DNA from: Nageia nagi
Taxonomy: Eukaryota > Pinophyta
Assembly (NCBI GenBank): GCA_050084985.1
Contig: JBITNC010000001.1
Span: 133,796,001 to 133,860,000, forward strand
Reading direction: 5' to 3'
DNA length: 64,000 nt
Of this stretch, positions 1 through 11,339 are shown in pieces. A program made the translations under genes and the position numbers. The notes below the pieces were generated by a model. It was not told where the DNA came from. It saw nothing but the letters and a program-made list of their open reading frames with translations, and searched no databases. How positions within the stretch are numbered: the stretch's first letter is position 1; each line of letters starts with the position of its first letter.

Positions 1-418
1 ACTTAAGGGTATTATTTGATACCTTAAGTATTTAAATGAATATGATAATGTAACTTGTCCTACACTCCATGTCATGAGCATGCCCCTTGGGTAAAAGGAT
101 GTGCATGTCATGCTTTTGTTCATTGCATATCCAAAGGGGGATTTTGGCCTATAAATAAAAGGCTTTCTCTTTGTGATCACACACCAATTTGTGGAGTAAA
201 GCTATGCTATATGATAGTGTTTAGGATATGAGTTAGGAGAATTATAAGATATTCATGTTTGTGAATGAAGTGAGATCTAGTTAGTGGATGTACTCCTAGT
301 TGGAGGAACCACTTACATCTTGTGTTATCTTTGTGAGATTACTTTATGAGTTTTTTAGATGTGTATTGTGACCTTGCATTTGATCTTAGGATTTTATAGT
401 TGTTTATGTTATAGTTCA
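1..418 (+). mobile_element. Family A copia LTR, partial (3' part of a 5' LTR)
   Basis: This block matches, with divergence, the LTRs at 16844-17360 and 28192-28676: the same order of a poly-purine-rich start, the stretch around CTTGGGTAAAAG, a TATA box CCTATAAATA at 148-157 and a GTGGATGTACTCC-type segment near 282. It begins outside or at the window edge, so its 5' end is missing. It probably ends near 418 (...AGTTCA). The bases after it (420-433, ATTCTATCAAAAAA) look like a badly decayed initiator-Met primer site. The LTR assignment is well supported; the exact right edge is inferred. Confidence 0.7.
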
Positions 419-1416
419 ATTCTATCAAAAAATATAGTAAATCCATAAAACTATAATTAAGACAATCAACCACTTTGTCAATTTTTTTTTACCAAAATGT
501 AAGTAATTATCTATAGTACTCAATCTAGGCCCAATCAATTCATATTGTAGTAAATGGATATGTGAAACACTTAAATTGTGATCAAATACTAAATCTCCAT
601 ATTTACTATTTTTTAAAAATGATGACATCTATCAATCACACGCACCAAAATTAGTTTTCAATTTTTTTTATAAAGAAAATCAATAAGAATTTCCAAATGA
701 ATCCCAATAGAAGTAATGTCAATATGATTTTGTTGAAAATTTTTACTTAATTTATTCAACTCAAATAAAACATCAACAAACAAATTAATGCAAAATTGAA
801 CTTGGAAAATGGTTCCCATTTGGTACATCCTTGCTTCATTTTATCTCCAATCCTATAATAATGTTAACATGATTTTGATAAGCCTTTCCATGACTTGTCA
901 TCTTAAAAGCCATCAAATTAAATGAATCTAGAACACTCGTAATTTATCTATATTAAATTGATCCATTAAGTCTTCAATCTCTCCATGTATTTTTGTTGAT
1001 TTTCCTAATCATGCATATATTTTATTTATCAAATGTTCAATATATTCGGATTATAGAAAATAATTTGAACCATTTGTTATAGCTAATACCTCACAATGTG
1101 TAATAAAATGAATTCATAGTGTAGTCTCTAAATAATTATTTACAATAAAGAAGTATAGTGAATAAAGAGCTACAATACATAAGTGCAAGATACTTATCAT
1201 GGCTTCTTGAATAATACTAAGAAAGTGTACACTTGATATGAGAGAAAAACAATCCTAAGGATATGATATAATATATAGAGGATTAGATCAGATCTAGGAT
1301 GAAGCTTGTGATGGATATTCAATAATCCATATCTATACTCTATGTACTTCAGATTTGTCACTCTGGATCATGAAGTGGAATGATATGTACATCATGTTCA
1401 TAATCTTATCACATTG
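419..1416. other. AT-rich interval, no confident gene
   Basis: No domain could be recognised here. The minus strand carries scattered open stretches (67 codons at 425-628, and short pieces between 640 and 1080) that could be remains of a retroelement polyprotein, but no catalytic or zinc-knuckle motif was seen. It lies between two family A LTR pieces of opposite orientation. Confidence 0.4.
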
Positions 1417-1974
1417 TGAGAGAACTAACTCTAACTGACTAAATTTCTCTACTACCAAGATCTCACTAAAGCTCTTTAAAATATCATTATAATAGTATAA
1501 ATATAATAACCAATCTCACAAATTTAATACCAATACAAAGTGGTTCCTCAAACCATAGGAGTACATCCACTAATCTAAGAGCTTATTCTTAAAGTGCACT
1601 CTCTTACAACAACTCTTTCTCACTTCTCCTAAAAATCTTAGAGCATAAATTTTCCACAAACTTGAGTGAGTAATATTAAGGAGAGGGTTCTCTATTTATA
1701 GGCCAAAATCCTCTCTTGGATCACTCCTTTAACCATTGTACAATATCATGACATGCATCACCCTTTTACCCAAAGGGGCATTCTCATGAGGTGGAGTGTA
1801 GGAAAAGTTACATTATTTTATTTATAAATACTTAAAAGGTATCTATGGATACTTTTAAGTATGAGAGAATTTACATTATCATATTTAATAAATACTTAAG
1901 GTATTTTGGATACCTTTAAGTATTAAGTGAATTACATAAAGATAACTTACAATAATGGATTATATATTCCAACA
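1417..1974 (-). mobile_element. Family A copia 3' LTR, reverse orientation
   Basis: Read on the minus strand this starts TGTTGGAATATATAATCC at 1974 and runs left to about 1417, parallel to the LTRs of element A. The TATA box CCTATAAATA is at 1693-1702 on the minus strand. A purine tract (minus CACTAAGGGAGAG) abuts the start at 1975, as expected of a polypurine tract before a 3' LTR. The low-coordinate edge is approximate. Confidence 0.75.
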
Positions 1975-2482
1975 CTCTCCCTTAGTGTAATATTGGGGTA
2001 GAGTGAAAAGAATAGAAGAACGAGAGAGTAAGAGGGAGTTATAATCCATATAGATACAATCAAAGATGAGAATATTTACATATTTAAGAAATAAGCAAGA
2101 ACTTAGATTGAGGCTCATTACATTACTATTTGACAATATGGTTTACAATATAGTCATTAATCGCAACTAGTTTCACTATACAAAGTAGTCATTCAACAAC
2201 AAGTTAACATGATGAGCCTCCATGAACTTGCCCACTTGAAGTAGGTAACCTGCACTCTCAAGAAAAAACCTACAAGCTATAAGCAGCTCATAAATAAGAT
2301 CATTCAGATGCATTATATAAACATTCATATCAACATAAGATAAATGAATCAATTAATGCCATCCATAAACTGATCAATGGTGCATTATAAGTGATCACAA
2401 AGATAAAAAGCCAATACTCATAGTTACCAGCTATATAAAATATGTATTGATCAACATAAAAAATAGATCATAAGCACATGTG
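1975..2482 (-). mobile_element. 3' internal tail of a family A copia element, reverse orientation
   Basis: The reverse complement matches 27690-28190, the noncoding stretch between RNase H and the 3' LTR of element A. Shared landmarks are the GTAGGTTACCTACTTC-type segment, the AAGTTAACATG-type segment and the CACTCTACCCCAATATT run beside the polypurine tract. The rest of this element (gag-pol and 5' LTR) is absent, so it is a 3' fragment of about 1.07 kb including the LTR. Confidence 0.7.
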
Positions 2483-2488
2483 GGTGTC

Positions 2489-2645
2489 AAAAATAGTGTC
2501 ATATTTTTTATGTAAATTTTGACTTAAAGTACTTCTATTTTTTATGCAAATTTTGACTCAAAGTATCTCTATTTCTGACTCAAAGTGTCTCTTTTTAATA
2601 CAAATTCTTAATCAAAGTGTATATATTTCTAACACAAATGTTGAC
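2489..2645. repeat. Short degenerate tandem repeat, about 35-45 bp unit
   Basis: Four to five diverged copies of a unit like TTATGCAAATTTTGACTCA followed by AAGTATCTCTATTT. It is noncoding and sits between the reversed copia tail and the gypsy pol fragment. Confidence 0.5.
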
Positions 2646-2794
2646 ATAATCTTTATCATATTGTTTAATGATATATATGGTATCATGCTGTAGATAAAAA
2701 TTTAAAATAAAAGTATGAATATTTTTGCCACAAAATCCCTTTTATTTTGTAGTGATTCTTAGGAAATAATAACAAATAATGATCATTCTTAGTG

Positions 2795-3345
2795 CATGTT
2801 GAGTACATCAAGAGATTTATCAAGAACTTCTCCAATATTGTTCAACCATTAAATCAATTTTTGTAGAAGAATGTGACATATGAAAAAGTAGAAGAAGCAA
2901 GAGAAGCATTTGAGAAATTGGAGCAAGAATTGGTAACAATACCTATTTTAAAGAATCCTTATTAGAGTAAGACATTCATAGTCTACATTGATGCATCAAA
3001 TAAGGCATTAGGTAGTATATTTCTCAAAAAAATTAATATGAAAATGATCATCCTATCTATTTTGGGAATTGACAAATGAGTAGTGCCAAGGTAAATTACA
3101 CACTTATTGAAAAATAAACTTTAGCATAATTCCTACTTTGAAGAAATTTAGAAATTACTTTTTGGGGAAAATGTTCACCATGGTTATTGATCATCTAGGT
3201 TTGAAGTATATCATTTATAAGGATAATCCTATGAGAAGAATTATAAAGTGGATACTCTTATTATAGAAATTTATATTTTTAATATTATGAAAATACTAGG
3301 GCTAAAAGCATATCAATGTTGATGCATTATCTAGATCATATGAGG
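2795..3345 (+). pseudogene. Ty3/gypsy reverse transcriptase end plus RNase H, decayed
   Basis: Translation with a few stops and small frame shifts follows the end of a gypsy reverse transcriptase (YIKRFIKNFSNIVQPLNQFL) and then the RNase H start (EKLEQELVTIPILKNP, TFIVYIDASNKALGS). The aspartate of IDAS is the expected first RNase H catalytic residue. Further on, remnants of the DHLGLKY-type and HINVDALSRS-type segments are readable in shifted frames near 3190 and 3310. The upstream part (gag, protease, most of RT) is not in the window. The same polyprotein continues into the integrase at 3470. Confidence 0.75.
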
Positions 3346-3469
3346 GCATTGGATCTTGTTGTGATGATGATGATTTTCTCGATGTAGTTTTTTTTTGTGA
3401 TACATTGATATTTGAAATTACTTGAGTGAAATTAAATTTCCAAAGGAGGTGATATTTAATATAAAAAGG

Positions 3470-4142
3470 GAAATTACTTAGGAAAGTATACTCTATACAA
3501 TTGTGGATGGGGTATTATATAGAGTTGGAACAAATGAAAACTATATTCATGCCATTGGAAAATATCAAGGGAAATCATTATTAAGAGAAATACATGATAG
3601 CATATGTGGAGGATCTTTTTATCGAAAGTTGACAATAAGAAGACTATTGGATTCAAGCTATTACTAGCCCATTCATTTTTAATATTATTTCAATTATTGT
3701 AAAAGTGATGATATTTTTCAATCTTATAAGAATTGCATAAAAACATCTGCTATATCATATTTTTCCATCAATATCATTTGAGAATGATGAAATTTATACT
3801 ATAAAAACACTCCCTCCTATACCGAGGAGAAATAGATATAATTTTATGGTTACATATTATTTGACTAATTGCATAGAAGTAAGATCATTCAAGGAAGCAT
3901 CAATGGAGGAGATGGTAAGACTTTTATATAAGTGCAATATGATAAGATTTGGATATCCATCGAAGATTGTAACAAATCATGGAACTCACTTCATGAATGA
4001 GGTAGTAAAATATTTGAAAATTCAATTTGTAATCAAGTACATAAAGGTAACCACTCACAAACTAAGTGCTAATGATAAAGAGGAATAAACTAAGCATGTA
4101 TTATGTCAAATCCTTGCTAAGGATACAAAATTGCAAGTGTAT
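3470..4142 (+). pseudogene. Ty3/gypsy integrase, first segment, cut at 4142
   Basis: The zinc-binding region is recognisable as REIHDSICGGSFYRK followed by YYFNYCKSDDIFQSYKN; one of the expected CxxC cysteines is lost. The catalytic core follows in the 80-codon open stretch 3846-4088 (YYLTNCIEVRSFKEAS, then RFGYPSKIVTNHGTHF). The usual TDxG aspartate reads N (TNHG), so it is inactive. After a stop at 4086 the same frame continues KHVLCQILAKDTKLQVY to base 4142, then homology ends abruptly. The protein picks up again at 16805. Confidence 0.8.
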
Positions 4143-4409
4143 ACTATAGAAACCTAAAAATGAATTTTTATTTCTAATAAAATCATATGTATGCTTTTTA
4201 GATGAAATATTATTTACTTGAGTAAATGCCAAGAATAGTGAAGATGAATGTGTTAATCATATGATAGTCATATGGTAGTTAAATATAATTATCATTAATT
4301 GTGATTATATATAGAATTATAATGAGATTTTCAATACTTTATTGTTATTATGGAATATTGATTAACATTATTTTCTATATCTTGATGGGTCATAAAAGGA
4401 GGAGAAAGA
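4143..4409. other. Left flank of element C, unclassified insert
   Basis: This is AT-rich noncoding sequence between the break in the gypsy integrase and the first LTR of element C. Together with 16394-16804 it forms about 680 bp that would remain if element C were removed, so both pieces may belong to one older insertion (for example a solo LTR). It ends in a purine run (AAAAGGAGGAGAAAGA) resembling a polypurine tract. Confidence 0.35.
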
Positions 4410-5138
4410 TGTTGGAATTATAATGTAACTTAGGAGGTTACAAACTATTTACATGGAATAATTGTAATACCTAAGATAGGAGTTAGATATTTATTTATGA
4501 CAAAAGTAAATATTATGTATAACATGGAATAATCCACCTATGTTAATAATTAGATTATTCATATAAGAAAATGTGGAACCCCACCTAATTTTATAGTAAG
4601 TGTTTTTCCACATGTACATGTAGGTCCACTCACTTATGATTTAAGTATGTACATATGTAACTAATAAATGTACATGGGGTGGAAATTAGTCCACCTCCAT
4701 TCTCATAATTTGTGAGGTGGAACACCCATGTGAAGGGTGGTCCACCTAAGTATATATAAAGTAATTTAAAATTTATTAACTCATGGTGATTTAAGTATTT
4801 GTGGTTAAGTTTACTATACACCTATGGTTAACTTTGAGTCCTATATAAGGACCCCATGAATAGGAAAAACATATAAAGGATAATTTAGAGAGTGAAGTTA
4901 GTATAGTGCATTGTAAAAAATTGTTATTTGAAGTTAATAGAGATTCTCTAAATTAAAAGTGAATTTTTCCTTGCTACTAAGTTAGTAAGGTATTTACCAG
5001 TATATATATTGTATTATCTTGTGTGGTTGATTCATGATATTGGTATAGTGCATTGTAAAAAATTATCATTTGAAGTTAATAGAGATTTTCTAGCTTAAAT
5101 GTATATGTTCCCTCACTACTAAGGTAGTGATGTATTTA

Positions 5139-5206
<68 letters not shown>

Positions 5207-5290
5207 CTTATGTGGTTGATTCTTAGTTGTGTTAAAGTTTACTTGGAGATGACTTGGAGCTTTACTTACCACATCTCTCTAATTCCATCA
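4410..5290 (+). mobile_element. Element C 5' LTR with internal tandem duplication
   Basis: Begins TGTTGGAATTATAATGTAAC and ends ...CCATCA, immediately before a primer site. It matches 15754-16393 along its length. A likely promoter CTATATAAGG is at 4841-4850. Compared with the 640-bp partner it is longer because a segment of about 144 bp starting GTATAGTGCATTGTAAAAAA is present twice (about 4898-5041 and 5042-5230) and because a TA run has expanded inside the second copy. Confidence 0.8.
5143..5203. repeat. (AT)n microsatellite inside the LTR
   Basis: About 30 consecutive TA dinucleotides. The matching position in the other element C LTR (near 16304) has only a few, so the tract expanded after insertion or in the source copy. 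Confidence 0.95.
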
Positions 5291-5307
5291 TTTTTGTATC
5301 AAAGCAC
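5291..5307 (+). other. Primer binding site of element C
   Basis: TTTTTGTATCAAAGCAC directly follows the LTR and resembles the plant initiator-Met tRNA site TGGTATCAGAGC with two or three changes. It sets the orientation of element C as plus and makes 4410-5290 a 5' LTR. Confidence 0.7.
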
Positions 5308-7805
5308 ACCTTCAATTTTTTTTAAGCTTGAAGTATAGATATAATATTTTTTTATTAGATATTGATTAGTATTTTTAATGCTTAGGTCTAACATATTTAC
5401 ATTATTTAGATTCTAAACTATATATTAGATCAATTTAGAGTTGCATTTTTTTAATAAAAATTAACTAAAATTTAACAATATAATGGAAGCACACCACATG
5501 TTATTTTTTATCCATTTCCATTCATTTCCTCTATCCATTATATAGTCCCCAAGCTCCATATGGGTTTCGAGAGTCTCAATGGTTTTATGTACAAGGGATC
5601 CTTCCTTGATGAGTAGGACAATCACATGGGGCTTTTGGTTGAGTGGACAAACTTGGTGTTGTGTAAGCCCCTAATCGAGGGAGTACCTTCCATCTTGGAT
5701 CATGCCATAGTTTCATCCATCTTCTTTGTGCTATGGTTGTAAACTAAGATAGGAAAACCTTTCTCTATAATATTTAGGGTCAAGTTCTTCCCCATAAAAA
5801 TTAACCCAACCAAACCTACCCTAAAGAGATTTTTAGCCATATTTTCCTAATAATTCTTCTAATTTTGGGTCTTATCTATGTTGAGAATTAGGAACTGTTA
5901 TGGTACATAGGTGATTCTAATTTCATTTGTTACCCAAAAAAATTAGTAATCTCCACACTAATGTGGATATCACTCTTGCACCACTCTATCGAGATGGGTG
6001 ATTGAATTCCTCATTGCGCATAATCTTTCCACTTACTTCCAATAATATATCAATCTCCCCATTGATTTAAATATCATTGCCACACAACTCTATTGATATG
6101 GACCATTGAAGAAACCTGCTTACATAAATATAGGGATACACTACCCTCTCTAGCTTCATTTTAGAAGGCAATGATCTTTTGATGTCTACATGTTTCCAAT
6201 CTTATAATTCTACAAGTTACCTAATAAAATGACACTCTTCATATCGATTTGGGTATCACTCTCACTCAACTCGATCAAGATGGGCAATTTTAGTATATGA
6301 TGCATATTCAAGATATATATTTTCATGTGCCTTTGTCCATATATACCTTTTTAATATTTGTAATAACCAATGGGATCTATTGGGAGCTTTATGTCTTCCC
6401 ATAGGGGATGTCTAAGCATAAAGTAATGTAATTTAGGAGTTAATTTGATAGATATGATTATTTTATTATTAGTTACATATGTATTTCAAAATTAATATAA
6501 GCAAGCAAAGTGAATATGTGGATCCTTAGGACCAATTATGAGCCTCAATGTTGGATGTATCCCTCCTTAGATAGATAGGAGTTATTTGGTATTGTTATAC
6601 TTGATTGTTGAGATCTAATGGATTTATTTTGCATATCCCAAGGTTAGATTTAGAGTTTGAATCTTGGTGCTAAGCATGGGATGACTCCTAAGTGGGATCC
6701 AAGCATCCCAAATGAGGTGTCACCTACATAATGATCCAAAATAGCATTGAGGAGTATATTTTTAAGATATTTTAAATTATTTTTGATATTTGAAGTTAGT
6801 TTGAGTCTTCTCTTGGTCCTCTTTTATATGAAAACTTACAAGGGAAGGATCTAGTGGGACGAAAATCTTGTTGGCTTTGACTAAGGATGAAAACCCTTGG
6901 TCATTGGTTGCATTACGTATATCCTTATGAAGGACCGTGAGTTAGGAGGAGCCCTTTAGTGGAGCATCCAACTTGTTTAAGGGAGTGTTTCTTCATATCT
7001 TCATTGCATATCAAGGTATCAAGATCCCTAGTGTGACATCAACCTAACTGGAGTCTTATTATTATTTGTTGGTGCTAGATCTAACCTTGCAAGCTAGACA
7101 TCTAGCCTCTTTTGGCTATATTACATTGTATTTTCTCTACTATTAATATATTTGAGGTGTTTTCTATTGGATATCATTTTTATGTGTGACATTGAGCATC
7201 ATAGTATTGTGTTTTTCAACTTTGCATCATTTTTAACTTGGAATTTACCCTGGATAGTTCGTTGCATTTTTGGCTTAATAATTTTAACATAAATATAATT
7301 TAGTTCTTCCCATATGCACTCTTCTAGACCTACATCATTGAATATTCATGTCACTTAAATTATGGATGGAGTTCATGTAGTACTTATTGAAAATTAACTA
7401 AAGGGTATTTGGTGTGAAAATGGAATGAAGATTTTTCTAGAAAAATGCTTTATTTTAGCAAAATATTTCACTATCATATCCTTGTAGTCACTTTGTAGAT
7501 AGATTTACCTATAAAAATGATAATCTTCCAATCGATATACATATACCTTCCACCCAACTCTACCGAATAGGAGCAGACCCATGAATAAAATAGTATATCC
7601 TATTAGGCCTACTAACAGATCCTTAGACGAGAACTCTAATGTTTATCTATTGGATCCAAAAAATAGAGATCAACTCTCATGTAGTCTAACAACTCCACCA
7701 ACAATAGATCCTCACAATCATGGAATTGAGAATATTATGTTGGGATTCACACTTCTTCAACCTGGTAAACTTTAGAGAAGTTTATCCAAGGCCCAAACTC
7801 GATCA

Positions 7806-8135
7806 CAAATCCTATGCATATATACATATAAATTATGTGTATATAAATAAATATTTTATGTATATAAATAAATATTTTATGTATATAGATAAATCCTATG
7901 CAAATATACATAAATCTTGTATGCAAATACATAAATATTATGCATATATACATAAATCTTATGTGTATATTCATAAATTATGTATGTATATACATAAATC
8001 TTATATATATACATAAATCATGTACGTATATTCATAAATATTATGGGTATATACATTAATCTTATGCATATATACATAAATCTTATGTGTATATGCATGA
8101 ATTTTATGTATTTATACATGTAACACATGTGCATA
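7806..8135. repeat. AT-rich minisatellite, about 26-bp unit
   Basis: Repeated, diverged copies of a unit like TATGCATATATACATAAATC alternating with TTATGTGTATATTCATAAAT. The 98- and 75-codon ORFs crossing it translate to monotonous YIHKSYA-type strings and are products of the repeat. Confidence 0.8.
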
Positions 8136-8396
8136 TATGCAAAAATAAGCTAACAACCAATCTAACTTCAATCATAAATAATTTGAATATGCACATGACT
8201 AGTGGTACATTAGTGTTTTGCCTCTCTAACATACCTAACCTCAATATGATTGAGGGTATTAAAGCCCATATATGCCTTAAATAAGTAAATCATTGGATAG
8301 AATTAGGTGAACATGTCTATGCTTTCATGTACTTTTGCCTATGATGTTTTTTAACTCTATATATATAGAATTGATTTTAGTTTAAATTTTTTATAT

Positions 8397-8402
8397 ATAC
8401 AT

Positions 8403-8459
<57 letters not shown>
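8397..8459. repeat. (ACAT)n / (AT)n compound microsatellite
   Basis: A run of CATA tetranucleotides passing into a pure TA run. Confidence 0.95.
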
Positions 8460-8464
<5 letters not shown>

Positions 8465-8913
8465 TTGATATTATTTCTAAATGGAGTATTCTTTTAGTAT
8501 TTTAACATTTTAAAATATTGTTTAATTATTGGCATATCAAACTGTATTTTTTACTTTTGAAGTAAAATCTTATGATGCCTTGAAAATTATTTGTATGGCA
8601 TGTTATGTTGATCCAAAAAGGGATCATTTGATAAGGTTAAATGTCAATGCTTGTTGAAAAATATGGCTTGATATTAATGAGAAATTCTCTTCAAGGAAAA
8701 AATAAAATATTTTTTTGCTTATGTTGGAAGATGAATTTTTAAGGAAATCCTAACCCATGAAAATATCCCAAAGAATAAGCATTTAAGATTACAAATGAAG
8801 TTAGATCAAGAACCATCTAAAAACAAACAAAATTGGTCACCAACAAATGAACCAAGTCATGTAATTATAGTCAAAAACCTTCAATACACTATCCAAAACA
8901 CCTAATATAGATT

Positions 8914-10940
8914 ATGAAAATACAAAAGAAATATAAAGGCACTATTATTAACACCATTGTACCACACCAACACAAAGATATACAAACAAAAATGATCAAC
9001 CATTCTTACACTCCTCAACCTCCATATCACCTAAGATCTTGCCTAAGGCTTCTAACATGTGCATTGCATATCAAATTGATCCAAGGATGTTGCTCCTATG
9101 GGTGGATTGAGAGCCTTCCTCTTCCCTAATTGGTCCCTACTTACCTTTAACCATTAGCTCCTCTTCGTACTCTAACTTCTCCAGTGAATTCTCCCCATCT
9201 AAGCCTTGCTTCTCTTCTTGCACCAACTCCTACAGATCCATGACCAATCCCTCCTTTTTATCCAGAGGACCTTCAATTGCCATAAATTTTTCCATAGCCT
9301 AGTCTACATCCTCAAACTCCTTAGGATTTGCCTTTGAATCTGAGTCCTCAACATAGACTACACCTTTCTTATCTTTACATATTAAAGAATGCCTCCCCCT
9401 CCCTTCCATGCATGTTAGTTTCCAATCCTATCTTCAAACTTGATCCTATACTTTTTCTCTAAAGAAGCAAGCTGCTTTTCCTCCATATCTTCTTAAACCA
9501 TTGGTCCCTCACTTGCATTCCACTTTAAGCTCTTTGAAATCCCCATTTTCCCCATAATAAATTTAAACACCATAAGTATCAAACCCTGATGATACATATC
9601 ATTACCAAGGCTCTTTTGGAAGTTCTTGGTCTCTTTATCTAATTTCCATTAAAAAAAGGTTGAGAAGTTCATTTTTATGTCTTTTAAGTGATTTAGAAAA
9701 TCGAAATGGAGGCTCCTAACCTATAGGTTCATAGTATCTAGGGTAATGAGCTACATGATGACTAGGGTGACTTCTGGACATGGTTTTGAGAGTGAAATTT
9801 GTGCCACCCCATCATGATTCTGATGTTGTAAATTCAAATCACCTTTGCAGGACTTAGTGAGATCCATATTGAGGCTATGATTATCATGCCTCATTATTTC
9901 ACCTAGAACTAATAGCTATATAGCTTTTACTAAAATCTTTTGGTTAACTTAGAAATTAATGTTGAAAACCTTGACAGCCCTCCCTTCCAACTCTCCAAGA
10001 ATTATCTAGATATGTCTTCATTATGGCTGTCAAATTTCTTAAGGAAATTTAGCATCCCTCCTAACTCTATAATGGTTTTAATAATTGAATACACATTCAA
10101 ATTCCTCAGCTCTAGGTAGAAATTTACTCTATTGATATCCATTTTACATTTGGATGCCATGGTTTAGGATCTCCACTTCATTTGTTGCCTGCACATAATC
10201 CCATAATAATTAAAATAATCACTCAACCTTCCTCCTCGAGTTTACAACTCAAAAAATCCTTGATCACTTAGCTTGTAAGCTATAAGAGTAAATTCTAAAG
10301 TAAGATCCACCCCATGTGAAATGATATCACCACCCACTTGGATGAACACCATGAGTCCCTCTTCGTATCCTAGCCCTCCAACATATCTCATCAATTACAT
10401 TTCACTAGAGCCTAAATTTAGAGACATCATAGGAAGTCATTTCTAACCTTACCTTGGAAAAGGTGGTCACTTGCTTCATCCACCTCAAAATTTGATGATG
10501 AAACCCTCCTCCTAAATAACATGCTAATAGTTTGGGTGCTATCATGATCATGAGAGAGTTGGAAACTTATTTGTGATATGTCATTTGGTGTGTACTGCCA
10601 CACCCTCCATCCAATATGCATAAATTTTACCTTTTGATATGATAATTGAAAAAAAGGAACCTTTCCTAAGATGAGCCCATCTCTTCCCAACTCCTAGCCT
10701 CCTCTCCTCCACTCAGAGCTTACCTTTCAGCTCATCCTCCTTATCCAAATATTCTCGCCACACATAGGCTCCCCACTTTAAAATTTAAAAATAAACATTC
10801 TCCTCCCATATAAGAAGGAAGATCCCCTTCTAGCCCTATTTATTCTCTTCATCTCAATCCTCCTTGGATAACATCTCAAATTGGTATAGGAAATTAGTCT
10901 TCTAGACTTTCAGTTCCTCTATGTTCATCACTTCATCAGT
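8914..10940 (-). pseudogene. Decayed coding-like region downstream of a LINE RNase H
   Basis: On the minus strand, reading on from the RNase H at 11310, long stretches translate into protein-like but stop- and shift-broken sequence. Examples are VFIQVGGDIISHGVDL near 10340, an 87-codon open stretch at 10427-10690, and an acidic GVVYVEDSDSKANPKEF segment near 9330. No catalytic motif was recognised. It may be the rest of the same non-LTR element or its flank. Function is not assigned. Confidence 0.4.
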
Positions 10941-10949
10941 TATACAATC

Positions 10950-11318
10950 AACCATGTTATTTTCCTCTCAATAATTAAGGATTATGGTGATATACTCCAC
11001 ATTGTGGATAGTTTGTATAGAATCCTCCATCATATTATTGATATCCCACCTTGGCAAAGAATGACCCTTCAATAGGTTTATAACATTCAGTGAGTCTCTT
11101 ATTATAACCAAATTGGTGCAATTGCATCTTCAAATCATAGAAAGATTGATAAATGTTTCCCTTTCCTTCATAAAATGACTCATTTGGTGGCCCAAAGGTT
11201 TTGCAATTATCAATTTAATCCTTCCTAGATGGTCTCTCACCACTCCTGCAACCTGGATTGAGCCTGGATTACCTTTAGAGGATCCATCAAAATTAATGGA
11301 AAACCATCTAAGAGGTAG
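10950..11318 (-). pseudogene. Plant LINE-type RNase H domain, decayed
   Basis: The minus strand reads WFSINFDGSSKGNPGSIQVA, which carries the DGSxxGNPG signature of the RNase H domain found at the C-terminus of plant L1-like LINEs and in RNase H-like plant proteins. Further on comes VIIRDSLNVINLL, matching the later D-S-xx-VI segment. At least two in-frame stops are present, so it is a pseudogene. No reverse transcriptase was seen upstream (to the right). It lies antisense inside element C and was probably a 5'-truncated LINE insertion. Confidence 0.75.
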
Positions 11319-11339
11319 GAACCTCTAATGGGATTTATT

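Larger units (their letters stand above)
5308..8900. other. Element C interior, left part, no recognisable gag-pol
   Basis: No retroviral domain was found in 3.6 kb after the primer site. What can be seen: a coding-like but stop-ridden stretch on the minus strand around 5500-5890, four scattered copies of a roughly 60-bp motif (5946, 6053, 6231, 7521), the short repeat array 7806-8135 and the microsatellite 8397-8459. The short ORFs here (for example at 7581 and 7720) are not supported as genes. Confidence 0.5.

Noticed and set aside
5090-5272. 60-codon minus ORF with repeated YIYI
   Set aside because: It is a translation of the (AT)n microsatellite.
7720-8016. 98-codon plus ORF and its 75-codon minus partner
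   Set aside because: Both read through the 26-bp minisatellite and consist of repeated YIHK / FMYI strings.
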